Of a stretch of DNA of 64,000 nt, positions 39,447-51,063 are shown piece after piece. The notes under the pieces are model-generated. The model worked only from the letters and a program-made list of their open reading frames with translations. It made no database searches and was not told the DNA's origin. Each line of letters starts with the position of its first letter. The first letter of the stretch is position 1. Location of the stretch: positions 5,830,109-5,894,108 of the forward strand of contig JAJEKV010000004.1 of the NCBI GenBank assembly GCA_021234155.1, given 5' to 3'. The translations under genes and the position numbers were made by a program. The stretch comes from Isoetes taiwanensis (Eukaryota; Streptophyta; Lycopodiopsida; Isoetales; Isoetaceae).

Positions 39447-40540
39447 CCTGATCTCAAATTTTTTTTGCAGTTGTATCAAAGCAAAATGTCCTCCACAAAT
39501 GCCTTTATGGCATGCTTCAATGATCATTTTGGCTTCTTTTGGATCTACACATCTCAGCAACACATCTTTCTTGTCAACTTTGCACAAGACCTCTCCTATC
39601 AACCTGAACTTCTTGCATTTTTCCTTGAATCTTCTTTCTTGACTGCTACTCATATCTTTGGGAACCTCATTATTCTCCAATCAAACTGCTAATCCAAAGT
39701 TTTTTTATGTAAAGCAACCTAGTTAGTAGCATAATCAGTTTCATTCAATCCCTCCTGATCTTCATGCTCAAACAAAGCATAAGGTAAATAAGAGCTAGGA
39801 TTTTCAACTAAATTCACCACTTTCACACTAATATTGTAGGCTTGAATTTTGTAAGCCCATCTACACACCTTAGCTTTTGGCTTTTTTTTTTGCAAAATGA
39901 AGAGACAAGGAGTTCTATTTCATATAAAATTGAGTATGATTATTTTGCAGCAAGTGGCCTTGCGTATCTATCGAACATTAATGCAAACAAGCACTCTTCT
40001 CAAGTCTTGGGTATCTCAATTCATGTCGGACCACATTTTGCTTGCAAAGGAAATAATTTATCATCTTCAAGTAATGCCAAGCCATTTGCTTTTTTTGTGA
40101 CACTGATATAAGCTTTGAAAGGTTTTCAAAGTCTGGAGGTTTTAGCAAAATAGAATGGCGTATAGCATCTATAATCTTGTCAAAAGACTCTTGACATGTC
40201 TCATTCCAATCAACCAAACTATGCTTGCTTTCATTCTTTGAAAATTTTCCAACCTTTGTGAGATTAGAAATAGAACTTATAGTGTGTGAAAAGTGAGTAA
40301 CATACATTCTTAAGAAACTGGTCATATCTAAGAAGCTTTTCACTTGCTTGAGTGTTTTAGGAGGAGCAAGCTTCTTCAAGGCCTCTATTTTATTTTCAGC
40401 AACTTGAATGCCTTTGGTAGACGCTTCATGTCCTAGCAAATCCCCTTTTGAGCACAGGAAAACACATTTCTTGGGATTCAGGCTCACACCTCTATTTTTG
40501 CACATAGCAAATGGTTTGGTTAGATAATCAAAATGAGATG
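39447..40540 (-). pseudogene. C fragment copy 1: integrase zinc domain, RNase H, RT thumb/palm
   Basis: On the minus strand, from right to left: FAMCKNRGVSLNPKKCVFLCSKG and LLGHEASTKGIQV (RT), LKQVKSFLDMTSFLRMYVTH (thumb), a broken degenerate RNase H, then EVLCKVDKKDVLLRCVD and EACHKGICGGHF (zinc domain). It is nearly identical to 59797-60895. The left end joins H at about 39446. Confidence 0.85.
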
Positions 40541-40877
40541 CGTGAGATTGATGCAGTTGGAAGAACACAGGTTTGAAGCTGAAAATGCAGTTCTGATAAA
40601 AAAAAAACCAAAGACATAGCAGCATTCAAAGCTGCTCATAAGCTCCAAGGTACCCTCAAAAGGTGAATTGGTTCTTAAACGAAATAAAGCAAGGAAAGAT
40701 GTAGCAGCAAAATTTGAAAATCTTTGGGAAGGGCCTTTTGAAGTGATTGGGACAAAAGGGAACGACTCTTATTGGTTGAGGGATATTATTTATGGTAGAG
40801 AATTGCTAAATCTCATCAACATTCTGCATTTAAAAAGGTATTGGCAACAACATGTTGCCTTAAGCTTATTTAATTAA
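40538..40877 (+). pseudogene. C fragment copy 1: integrase C-terminus, inverted relative to RT
   Basis: On the plus strand, QLEEHRFEAENAVLI, LKRNKARKDVAAKFENLWEGPF and HLKRYWQQHVALSLFN. It abuts minus-strand RT head to head. The same junction occurs at 60893. Confidence 0.85.
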
Positions 40878-41659
40878 AATCCATTTAGAATTTGTAGGTA
40901 TTCTAGTTTAGTTTGCTTTTGAGTTGACCATAATTGCAAAATATAAAAAACAGAAAAGAAAAGACAGAACTGTAGAAATACTTTAAGTATTAGTTTAGAG
41001 TCACTATGCAATTAGATAAAGAAAATGATTTAATTATAGTTGTTTATGCTTAAGTGATTTATTACTGAGACTATTGGAAAACAAGGAGATGTATGCAGGT
41101 TCCAGCTTATATGAGGCCAGAATTTTGTATTCTTATTGCTAAAGTTTTTTATTTCCATACAGGAGCATCTGAAATGTTCATTCATACACATCACCTTCAC
41201 AAATTCATTCTATATTCTTCCAGACTTCTCCATATTTGATGCTGCTGCCATTCCTGCCATAATAGCAGCTCATTGTACGAACAAGCATCTTGTCACATGC
41301 AGGATCATCCTTTACGCATTCATGCTATAATAATCTGCTCAAGAGTTGCCCTTGATCCATATAAACCACTTATATTTTATTATTCCCTATCTGATTCATT
41401 GAACTGCTATCATATCTCCATCCAGCAGTTATACTTGTTCTAACTGCAATCATATTTGCCATGCAGGTTCACCTGTTCTATGCGTTCATAATCATGTACA
41501 CCTCATCTGGCTCACCTATTATCATTCTTTGCTCTCATCCATTGCAGGATCACAAGTTGCCAACCATAACTCCACATTGGCAACTAGCAGGAACTTCAGA
41601 TGATTTATTTGCAAAATTCAGAGGCTGGGGGACCAGCCTATCCTTTTTATTTGGCATGA
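40878..41659 (+). other. C 3-prime untranslated region, copy 1
   Basis: No coding signal. It ends with the hairpin GGCTGGGGGACCAGCC (41623-41638) before the LTR. It is copied at 61231-62014. Confidence 0.7.
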
Positions 41660-42405
41660 TGCTGCCACAACATAGAAGAGCATTACACACAATGATATAT
41701 CTATGCTTGCATATTGACTTGAGCATTGGAATACAAGTACTACAGATTTGAAGACTCTCATCCCTGAAGATCACAAGTAGACACTTGCTTAAGAGCCAAG
41801 GAAAGGACATTCATTGAAGATTACACAAGCAAAGCAAGGAAGTAAGATTCAAGCAAAACAAGCTAGAATTTGAAGATTGGAAGACCCCTCAAGTTGAATT
41901 GGTATGTGGTTAATTTTTGAGTTCTTGGCATAAGCACTATTTCACATAGTTCTCTTCTAGAGTTCACCACCTTATTCCTATTCAAGATACCCTACTTACC
42001 TCATATTCGATGTCTCACCTTCATCTCCTTTAGAAAATTTGGCAAATAGCCTTTTCTCTAGTCAAAACATATCATTCATGCACCATTCATACACCACACA
42101 CTCATTATGTCACCACCATCTTGAAAAAGCAAAAAATTCCACTCAATTTGGTCTCTCTCCAAAAGTTCAAATTAAAGAGGAAAAGTGCACAAATTCCCAA
42201 GAAGAGCATGAGAAAAGCAAACAATCAAGTTGTTACATAAAAGTTGCAAGCTTATGTGCGCTAGTGCCAAATTGATCCATGTCACCATCTAAAATTGCCA
42301 AATCACCATCCACATCACCACCAAGCTTGCCATGTCATCACATACATGTCACCCTTCATAAAAATTCATTCTTTCAAAATTTGGTCTAAGTAAAGTCATT
42401 TTGAC
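41660..42405 (+). repeat. C LTR, first 746 bp, copy 1
   Basis: It starts TGCTGCCACAACATAGAAG after the PPT hairpin and stops at GTCATTTTGAC. Exactly the same 746 bp occur at 62015-62760. Confidence 0.75.
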
Positions 42406-42422
42406 ACTTAGGGGGACATGTC

Positions 42423-43300
42423 TGCTGCCATGCTATGGCAACATGGAAGAGCAAGATACATTTTCATATTCTCATGCTCAGACTTTTATTTGAACTTAGA
42501 TATACAAGGAGAATGCATCTTTGCACACTTTGATAAGAAGACTTGAAGAGCAAGGTGAGGACATTTGACTAAGGTCACACAAGCAAGTCATGAAAGTGAT
42601 TCAAGCAAAATTTGAAGATTTGAAGACCCCTTGAAGAGTTCTTGGTATGTGATGCTACTATTTGAGTTCTTGGCATAGTTGCATTCTTTGATTCCCATCC
42701 TAAACCATCCACACCCTTCACCATGAAGATATGCCCATGAGACCACAAGTTCCATGCTTACATTTCATCTCCCAAGTCAAAATTGGCCTAGAAGATTTAT
42801 TCTAGTCAAAACTTCTCCTTTACATGTCACTCACATCCCACTCACACTTACATGCCATCACCATCTCATTGAAGCACAAATTTCCACTTGACTTGGTCAT
42901 ACACATGGTCAAAGGTCAAATTTCTCTCTCTAAAAATAAAAAAATGAGAGAGAATGCAAAATTCCTAAGGGAAGCACTTAAAAGTCAAAATTTGCCTAGA
43001 AAATGCAAATTGTATGCATTAATGCTTAAACTGACATATGACAACACTCAAAAAGGCCAAGTCACCATACATGTCATCCACATTGCCATGTCACACCATG
43101 CACGTGTTACCCCATTGAAATTCTATCTTTTGCAAAAGTTCTTCAAATTACATGGTTGAATCCATAAGGGAGACACATCATTTTGCCACATCATCACCTA
43201 CACTTCCACCTCATCATCCACATGTCATACACATCATGTCCACCTCATCCCACGTGTTGACTGGAAAAAATATTCTTAGCCAAGTTGTTTGACACGTCAT
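42423..43300 (+). repeat. C-type LTR fragment
   Basis: It starts TGCTGCCATGCTATGGCAAC, like the C2 3-prime LTR at 49718, and has related GAAGACCCC...TTCTTGGCAT blocks. It is cut at 43300 by the next LTR. Confidence 0.65.
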
Positions 43301-44960
43301 TGTTGCCCCCAAAGGGCACATGCTAACTGTGTTCTATGCATTCAAGTTAGGTTAAGTCATTTTTGAAGACTAGGTCAAAGTTTGGAAGAGCTTGGTAGTC
43401 AACATTGGTGTGAAGGTCAAAGGATGCTTACCTTCTAAGTCAACAATTGCTCAAGCTAAAATTTCACAGAGGTATTTTTGGGATCAAATGCTTAGTTAAG
43501 AATATGCTCTAGAAGAATCTGGGTTATGAAGTTTGGAAGACATCTTTTGAAGATTGGAAGTAAAGAGTTTGGAAGACCCCTTGATGTATAGTTTCTAATT
43601 TTAGCCTTTGCTTTACCCCACTACCTCCATTTTTTCATCTTTGGCCCAACATTGCCCTCATACCTATTGCTTATTCCCTTGCCATGCTCACCTTGCCATA
43701 ATTACCATCTTGCTCAATTCCTTTGCCATTTCCTCCAAAAAATCACTACATTACCTATTCAAAAACATTCAAGCCCTTGTTGCAAAGTTATTATTCCCCT
43801 CTTTTGCATTTCTATCCTTATCTCCCTACTAGCCCTTCATGATTTCTTTTTGCCTCCATCATGCCCTCATTAGGTATACTCTAAACTTTGTCAAAAGATG
43901 CTCTAAAGATTCCATATCCCTTTGCACGTGTGGGTAACCTTCCCTATGGTTGAGAAGTTATAACCCTTTTAAAATATTCCATGGGAAATGCCTTTAAACC
44001 ATTAGCCAAGCTTTTTAAATGATCAAATACGGCATATACAGGGCATATTCCTTCAAAAATACGAAACCGTATCGCGAAAAATATGCGAAAATACAGCTGA
44101 AGAACCCTAAAACTGGAAATCCGGCTCGAATCACGCCATCCCGCGCTCCATTCTCTCTGAAACTACTCTATTCTTGGATTCCGGAACCTAAGCAACAATT
44201 TAAGCCTAAATTTATTACCTGAAATCACTGGAATCGAAATTCAAAAACTATATACAGGGGAAACACAATCACAACATTTTCGAAGGCCCAAACGCACTCA
44301 AATCCGACATTGATCAATGCTGAGCATGATTTGAAAGATTCTTGAAGTCCCTGAGCATTCCTCGACTGGATTTGCAAAGATCTAGTTGATATTACCATCA
44401 AAATTATCTTATGATGACTATTTTTCAGTATCTGTAACTTTGAAGCATCATATCAATATAAATTGACTGCCAAATTGTCAAATCCATCTCTGATACATTT
44501 CTTAGCAATTCTTGACTCAAAATATTTTACAGAAAATCCCTGAGTGTTCCAAATCACTATTGGCCTGCTTGCTATCTATCCTCAAAGCAATTGTGAGCTA
44601 AAGGCTTTGAAAATATAAAAAATACCACTTCTAGTTCAAGTTAGAAAAATTAGCATTCTGTTCTGATCATTTTTTTACTGTATTTTGCCAAATCCAGCCT
44701 CAAAAAATACTTCTACAGTTCCAAATGGAAGTTTGACTTCATGCCTCTCTTCCTCATCACCATTAGAATACATGTGCTTTAAAAATTCCCAAAAATACGC
44801 TCAGCAACTCCAAATCTCATTTTCTGATCACTGTTTTCCATAGTTGAGTTCTATTGACCAATTTTTGACCCCACTTTGAGATCGAATATTTTGCAAATTT
44901 ATAGTCTGACTTGGTCAGAAACATTATCACTGGGTTCCTACAACTTTTTTTGAGCAAAAG
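43301..44960 (+). repeat. A-prime LTR upstream of C2, 3-prime truncated
   Basis: It starts TGTTGCCCCCAAAGGGCACA and matches the minus-strand LTR pieces at 10928-11497 and 15635-16338. Its end (about the last 250 bases, including the U5 hairpin) is missing: it joins C2 internal sequence at about 44960. Confidence 0.78.
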
Positions 44961-44963
44961 ACA

Positions 44964-46108
44964 ATGGTTGTGCCTCCCCCTCCTGCTCAAAAGTTTGTAA
45001 AAAGAGAGAAGGATTGTGAGGATTTTGAATATTTGCTTAAGAACTCTAGGATCTGTGTGGACTTGCTGACTTTGCTCAAGATAGCTCCATCTTACAGGAA
45101 GAAAGTTCTCAATTTGACCAGAGAGGATGAGTTTGCTCTAACAAATCATATTGAAGAACATATGCTCACTCAGGAGCTTTCACCTGTGTTGCCAAAATGG
45201 GGAAGAAGATCTTAACTAAGGTTTTACTAGATGGAGGATCACCCCTAAATGTCATGCCTCATCATGTTATGAGGCTGTGTGGTCTTGAAATAGAGAAGAA
45301 GGCTCCAATGATATTGAAATCTTTCTCAAACACAAAAATCAACCCTGTTGGAATAGTCAGCAATGTGCCTATTGATGTTGAAGGGATAATGGTTGCAGCT
45401 AATTTTGTTGTGGTTGCTTTTGAAGGAATAGAAGACAAGTCAGACATATATGACTTACTCTTGGGGAGAAAATGGCTCTCTACAGTAGATGCCAGGCCCA
45501 TATGGTCAAAAGGGGAGTGCACTATTTCAAATGGCAAAAAGAAGGTGACATTGTACAACAAGCTGGGAGAATTTGAAAGCATGAATTTCATTGAAGAAGA
45601 AATGCTATTGTCAAATCCTTGTGGGGAATTTGAGCTGAATACAATAGAGTTGGAGTCCAGCATGAAGATTCCTAAAGAATTAGTTTCTCCTAAACCAGGT
45701 AACTTTGCATACTTGTGGTTCGATGGTGGTGTCTCCAAAAGGCTTAATGTGGCTTCCTCTGCTGCTGTTCTCAAAGATTCTTCCAATAGGTTGTTGGCAA
45801 AAGTAGGAAGAATTTATCCTAACACCACTTCTAACATGGCAGAGTACAAAGCATTGATTGCAGGTCTCCAAGAGGCAAGAAATTTAAGCATCAGTGACAT
45901 AATCATCTTTGGAGATTCTCAGCTTGTCTGCAGGCAAATATTGGGAGAATATCAGGCTAAAAGTGAAGACATGATTCAGCTCAGAGATCAAGCTATGCAT
46001 GAACTTAAGAATTTTGAGACCTGGGAGCTTTGTCATGTGCCAAGGGAGCAGAATTGTGAGGCTGACTCTTTATGCAAAAGTGTTTTACTTGAACACCTGG
46101 CTGAATGA
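44964..46108 (+). CDS. C2 protease and extra RNase H
   Basis: Linker SRICVDLLTLLKIAPSYRKK, a short frame slip near 45195, then protease KVLLDGGSPLNVMPHHVMRLC and DIYDLLLGRKWLSTVDARPIW. The extra RNase H follows with all four acidic positions: LWFDGGVSKRL, NMAEYKALIAGLQEA, IFGDSQLVCRQ and NCEADSLCKS. The stop at 46106 (CTGAATGAG) is where siblings read an uninterrupted AEEAI/AEGAI. Confidence 0.9.
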
Positions 46109-46162
46109 GCAATACAAGAAGAAGAGCTGGAAAAGAAAGATCTGCAACAATTATACCCTATT

Positions 46163-46819
46163 TTGGTAATCAATGCAAGTGAAGACAAACAGGTAAAAGA
46201 AATTAAGGTCAGTAAGAGAGGACTAGATAGAGTGCTATATGTTGGTGATTTGTTTAAAGAGGAGGATGATGCCTTTGGTACTAAATTCTTTGATGATTGG
46301 AAATATATTTTTGCTTGGGATTATGATGAATTGGTTGGAGTTGACAAAAGCATTTGTGAGTTTGAAATCAAGATCAAGGAAGGTATGAGACCTATTGTGC
46401 AAAAGTTAAGAAGAATTAATGCATCTCTGTTAGGTCTAATTAAGGAAGAGTTATACAAAATGAAAGATGCAGGTGTGATTGCAGAAATTGTGAATCCTGA
46501 GTGGCTATCTTGCATTGTTCATGTTGAAAAGAAAAACAAGGCCATTAGAATTTGCATTGATTATAGGGATCTGAACAAGGCCACTATCAAAGATTGTTAT
46601 CCATTGCCATTTCTAGAAGAAGTTTTGCATGTTGTGGCAGGAAAAGAAATTTATTCATTCTTAGATGGCTTTTCGGTTTTAATCAAATTAGCATCAAGGA
46701 AAAGGATCAGCCAAAAACTTCATTTATTACACCTTGGGAACGTTTGCCATGAAAAGGATGCCTTTTGGGTTAATGAATGCTTCTGCAACATTCCAGAGAG
46801 CCATGGATACAATTTTTAG
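46163..46819 (+). CDS. C2 reverse transcriptase N-terminal half
   Basis: IFAWDYDELVGVDKSICEFE, IVQKLRRINASLLGLIKEEL, CIVHVEKKNKAIRICIDYRD and FLDGFS. The reading frame leaves RT at about 46675, where TTCGGT replaces TTCAGGT, so the last 45 or so codons are out of frame. Confidence 0.88.
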   Translation: MVINASEDKQVKEIKVSKRGLDRVLYVGDLFKEEDDAFGTKFFDDWKYIFAWDYDELVGVDKSICEFEIKIKEGMRPIVQKLRRINASLLGLIKEELYKMKDAGVIAEIVNPEWLSCIVHVEKKNKAIRICIDYRDLNKATIKDCYPLPFLEEVLHVVAGKEIYSFLDGFSVLIKLASRKRISQKLHLLHLGNVCHEKDAFWVNECFCNIPESHGYNF

Positions 46820-47551
46820 AGATATGCCTGCTAACACTTTTCGTGTGTTCTTAGATGACCTCTGCTTGGGAACTTCTCTTGAAAAACATTTTGATATGCT
46901 GACTATGTTGTTTGCCTTGTGTAGAAAAGGAGGAGTTAGTTTGAATCCAAAAAAATGTGTTTTCCTATCCTCAAGAGGAGAACTGCTTGGACATGTGGTG
47001 TCTACAACAGGTATTCAAATAGCTGAAACCAAGATTGAAGCTTTAAAAAGGTTGGCACCTCCAAAAACCCTCAAGCAGGTTAAAAGTTTCATGGGGATGA
47101 CCAGCTTCTTGAGAATGTATGTCCCTCATTTTTCTCACACTATCCAATCTCTAACCTCACAAAGGTTGGAAAATTTTCCAAAAGTGAGAGTAAACATATT
47201 CTGATAGATTGGGATGAACAAGGCCAAGAGTCTTTCGATAAAATTACAGATGCCATTTGTAATTCCATCCTGCTCAAGCCACCTGATCTAGAGAAACCCT
47301 TCAAGGCTTATATTAGTGTCACAAAAAGAGTAATTGGTTTGGCTTTGCTGCAAGAAGATCATGTGATTGCTTTTGCAAGCAAGATGTGGTCTGACACTGA
47401 ACTGAGGTATCCCAGGTTGGAAGAGAGTGCAGCAGCCTTGATGTTCTTGATAGAGAGACAAGGGCACCTACTTCAAAACAGTCAAGTTCAAGTATTTATG
47501 AGGCAGAATCCTTTATCACTTCTTTTTGCTAAAAAACAACCAAAAAGCTAA
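46734..47551 (+). CDS. C2 reverse transcriptase C-terminal half and degenerate RNase H
   Basis: MKRMPFGLMNASATFQRAMD, the active site VFLDDLCLGTS (about 46848-46880), LNPKKCVFLSSRGELLGH and KQVKSFMGMTSFLRMYVPHF. After a frame slip near 47160 the RNase H reads AYISVTKRVIGLALLQ, FASKMWSDTELRYPRLEESA and VFMRQNPLSLLF, with the three acidic positions replaced as in A1 and B2. Confidence 0.88.
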
Positions 47552-47642
47552 AAATGTGCGGTGGGCTTGTAAGGTCCAAGCTTATGATATTATTGTGAAA
47601 GTGGTAAAAGCTGATTGAGAATCCCGTTCTTATCTTCCCTAT

Positions 47643-48014
47643 GTGCTCTTTGAGCATGAAGATCAAGATAGTTTATGTAATGATGATAATATGACTAACT
47701 TGGTTTCTTTTGATGCAGAGAATACAGATTGGCAGCATGACATTAGAAATTATCTTGAGAACAATGAGGTACCCGAAAATTTGAGCAGCAGTCAAGAGAG
47801 GAGATCTAAAGACAAGTGCAAAAAGTTCAGGCTGATCGAGGGTGTTTCATGCAAAATTGATAAGGAAGGAATCTTGTTGAGGTGTGTGGATGAGGAAGAA
47901 GCCAGAATGATAATTGAAGCATGTCATGAAGGAGTATGTGGAGGACATTTTGCAGCGGATACAACTGCAAAAAAGATCTTGAGGTCAGGATATTTTTGGC
48001 CTGGATTGCTATAA
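47643..48014 (+). CDS. C2 integrase zinc domain
   Basis: RRSKDKCKKFRLIEGVSC, then ACHEGVCGGHFAADTTAKKI (both His present) and RSGYFWPGLL. The frame is lost at about 48005, where a few bases are missing. The CHKC part follows out of frame. Confidence 0.85.
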   Translation: MLFEHEDQDSLCNDDNMTNLVSFDAENTDWQHDIRNYLENNEVPENLSSSQERRSKDKCKKFRLIEGVSCKIDKEGILLRCVDEEEARMIIEACHEGVCGGHFAADTTAKKILRSGYFWPGLL

Positions 48015-48118
48015 TACTATAAAGTCTTTGTCATAAATGTCGATTTTTTGGTAGGAAAACTCTACAACCAGTAGCCCTTACTGTAATAACAACCCCTGGA
48101 CCCTTTCAAACATGGGGT

Positions 48119-48997
48119 TTGGACTTCATAGGCCCCATAGATCCAACCTCCTCAGCTCAACACCAGTTTATACTGGTGGCCACTGATTATTTTACCAAAT
48201 GGGCAGAAGCAATTCCTTTGAGAGAAGCAAATGCTCAAGCTACTGCAAGATTCCTCCATGAAAACATTTGTGCCAGATTTGGCATTCCCTTCAAAATAAT
48301 CTCTGAGAGAGGTAGCCAATTTATCAATCATACAATTGCACTCTTGCTCGCCACCTTAAAAGTCAAGCACACCAAGAGTTCATCCTATTATCCTCAAGGC
48401 AATGGCCAAGCAGAATCAACCAACAAGGTTCTCAAATCTATTCTAAAAAAAACCATCAGTGTATCAAGAAAAGATTGGCATCTAAAGCTCCATGATGCAC
48501 TTTGGGCATACAGGACTACTATCAAAACAGCTACAAAACACACTCCTTTTAGTCTGGTGTATGGCATAGAGTCAGTATTGCCCATTGAATTAGAACTTCC
48601 ATCACTTAGGCTGGCTTATCAAATAAATTTGGAAATGGATGAAGCTCTAAGGGAAAGGTTTGTGAGATTGACGCAGCTTGAAGAACATAGATATGAAGCA
48701 GAAAATGCTGTCATGATTAAAAAGGCTAAAGACATTGCAGCCTTTAAGGCAGCTCATAAATTGCAGGGAGTCTTAAAAAAGGGAGAGATGGTGTTGAAAT
48801 GGAACAAAGCAAGAAAGGAGATAGCATATAAGTTTGAGAATCTATGGGAAGGACCTTTTGAAGTGATTGGTACAGCTGGCAAAGATTCATATTGGTTAAG
48901 AGACGTTTCTGATGGCAGAGAGTTGACAAACCCCATCAATATTGTGCACCTAAAAAGGTATTGGCAACAACATGTTACCCTTGCTCTGTTCAATTAA
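48119..48997 (+). CDS. C2 integrase catalytic core and C-terminus
   Basis: First acidic residue in DFIGPIDPTS. The second position reads IISERGSQF, so the catalytic Asp is Glu here. The third is in PQGNGQAESTNK. Then DWHLKLHDALWAYRTTIK, VYGIESVLPIELELPSLRLA, ENLWEGPFEVIGTAGKDSYW and HLKRYWQQHVTLALFN. Apart from the D-to-E change it is well kept. No chromodomain. Confidence 0.9.
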   Translation: MDFIGPIDPTSSAQHQFILVATDYFTKWAEAIPLREANAQATARFLHENICARFGIPFKIISERGSQFINHTIALLLATLKVKHTKSSSYYPQGNGQAESTNKVLKSILKKTISVSRKDWHLKLHDALWAYRTTIKTATKHTPFSLVYGIESVLPIELELPSLRLAYQINLEMDEALRERFVRLTQLEEHRYEAENAVMIKKAKDIAAFKAAHKLQGVLKKGEMVLKWNKARKEIAYKFENLWEGPFEVIGTAGKDSYWLRDVSDGRELTNPINIVHLKRYWQQHVTLALFN

Positions 48998-49717
48998 AAT
49001 TCTCAGAAAAATATAGGTAGGATTAGTTAACACGTCATTTGGAAAAGTAAAAAACAGTAAAAAGGCAAAACACAAAAAAATCTTAAACAAAGAAAAAACA
49101 AAATATTGAGTTAGTTCCAGTGAATTAAGTTCTACTTTTAAGTTTATGGCTTCTGTGCTAACTAGTTTCTAGTGTTGCAAGGACAAAAGGACTGTGCAAA
49201 TTATGGTCAAGTGAAGGACAGATCAAATACTAATCATGGCTCCATGCAGTTGCATCTGAAGATTGCACTCATACATCTCTTTAATCACAACACACCATGC
49301 TTCATCATCCAAAGTTGCTGCCATTTTTCCCACAACAGCAACTTGTCTAAACTAACAAGTTTTATTTCCACATGCAGGTGCATTCTAATATCCACATTCA
49401 TTATCACCTGATCAAGAGTTGACCTCATTACATCTAGAGACCTTCCACATCCTCACAAATCCCCAAGCTGCTGTCACACTTCCATCCAGCAGCTCTCTTC
49501 TCCTAAAGAGATTTACTTTCCATGCAGGTTCATCTAAAAAAGGCCACTTTCATATACACACTCATAGCACCATATTTGTTTCTTTCAAATCCATTTGCGG
49601 GTTCATTGAGTTGCCAAACATATTCTCACATTGGCAACCAGCTGGAGTTATGTCATGAAGTACAAGCAGCAAGTCAAAGGGGCTGGTAGACCAGCCTTTT
49701 CTTTCAGTTTGGCATAA
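48998..49717 (+). other. C2 3-prime untranslated region
   Basis: No coding signal. Several CATGCAGGTTCATCT-like motifs recur (about 49375, 49520; also in the C tail near 41461). The PPT hairpin is at 49681-49696. Confidence 0.65.
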
Positions 49718-50030
49718 TGCTGCCATGCTATGGCAGCATGGAAGAGCTAAGCATATTTTTGGACTGATCCTTACACTTTGATCTGAATTGCAAGGCACTA
49801 GAAGAATGCTTCACTAGCATGCATTAAGAACTTGTAGAGCAAGAGAAGGACAATTGACTCAAGTCACTCAAAAGAGACAAAAGAAGAATCAAGCAAAGGA
49901 AAAGAAAAGAAGGAAAAAGAGAAGACCCCTTGAAGATCATCTCATGGCATGTGATCACTTGTGTTCTTGGCATCTTTGTGCATTTTGACTCCCATTCCAC
50001 ATTCCCCATACCTCCACCACCATAAAACAC
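49718..50030 (+). repeat. C2 3-prime LTR, truncated
   Basis: It starts TGCTGCCATGCTATGGCAGC, a perfect 7-bp inverted pair with 7-base loop. Homology to 42423-43300 fades near 50030, where unique sequence begins. Confidence 0.65.
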
Positions 50031-50344
50031 CGATTAGACTTTGATTCCATGCATACAACTCTGGCTCTTCTAGCTGGAAGGTGTTTGATGCAGTGAATCG
50101 CCAGTGCGTCATTAGTTGGCAAAGCGAACTCTAGTGCGTCGCCAAGCCGGCAATAGCAGCCAGATCTGCCTGAAGGATCAAACTTGAAATGCTTCAATTT
50201 TAAGCTTAGATTTGCAGGAAACAATTTATAGGCATGGCAGTTCTGCTTTGATCCAAGTTGGATCCAACTAAATCTTTGCTAAATCCAAGTCGAGTCCACT
50301 TCAAACATTAGAGTTTTTTTGAGGTCAAATAAGGGCCTCCTAAG

Positions 50345-50357
50345 AATATATTAAAGG
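50345..50357 (+). promoter_or_regulatory. Putative TATA box of host gene
   Basis: AATATATTAAAGG precedes a leader of about 390 bp that contains repeated CATCGAGCTTGCC-like units. Confidence 0.4.
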
Positions 50358-50748
50358 GGCCGCCACGTAGGATCCCGAACCTAGCTCCCCCATACCTAAC
50401 TTTCACTCTCCCTAACCTAACTACCTAACCTCCGAACCTAACCCCGCAATCATTATTTCCTAACGACCTGAATATTTGATGATTATATCTAGGATTTTCG
50501 TTTTCCCACCTTCGAGCTTATGCCATCGAGCTTCAGCGCCATCGATCGAGCTTGCCCTCGCGCCATCGACCTTGCCATCGCGCCATCGAGCGCCAACGAT
50601 CTTGCCATCGGCGCCCGGGCGAGTTTTGAATTCGAATTATGGCGGTTCTTGCCCGGCAAATAGAGCGAAAATTTTCAATTTAAGCTCGTTTGTTGGCAAG
50701 AATCTTCTAATCTAATCTCCGCTCGGTTCTCGGTCTTTTGCAACGTCA

Positions 50749-51062
50749 ATGGCAAAGGTATTTGGTTTCCGAATTCGTCATTGCATTCCTTTGAGTGTTC
50801 TTCCTTCTAATACTTACGTTTTGAGGATCAAACTAATTCCGAGGGTCAATTTAGAGTGCAAGTGCCAAAAGAATGCCTGCCTTACAGGAATAAGTTCACT
50901 TGGAAGCAACCAATAGATGAAGATGCATTGCGAGCTTCTGGAGCCATGAATATAGACCTCTGGGCTAAAGGCCAACTGTATCCATGTGATCCTTTCACTC
51001 GAGCCCATCCAAACTTCCACTCTGCATCCGGTCTTATTGAATTTGCTTGTAAGGGACAGCAG
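50749..51062 (+). CDS. Candidate host gene, first two exons, unknown product
   Basis: Exon 1 would be ATG GCA AAG (50749-50757), followed by a GTATTTGG donor. An 86-bp, T-rich intron ends at CCGAG. Exon 2 (50844-51062) is open for 73 codons in the same phase and reads GQFRVQVPKECLPYRNKFTW, ASGAMNIDLWAKGQLYPCDP and HPNFHSASGLIEFACKGQQ. It ends CAG exactly at a codon boundary, and an LTR starts one base later. No retroelement homology is visible and I do not recognise the family. Codon use and splice signals make a real or recently dead host gene likely, but a captured exon inside an element is possible. Confidence 0.5.
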
Positions 51063-51063
51063 G

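Larger units (their letters stand above)
44961..50030 (+). mobile_element. C2: family-C Tat-like element with gag deleted
   Basis: It runs from the gag-protease linker through protease, extra RNase H, RT, degenerate RNase H and integrase to a 3-prime untranslated region, a PPT hairpin (GGCTGGTAGACCAGCC, 49681-49696) and the start of an LTR (49718). The capsid is absent. The upstream LTR (TGTTGCCCCC type) does not match the downstream LTR (TGCTGCCATG type), so the ends are recombinant. Confidence 0.85.
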
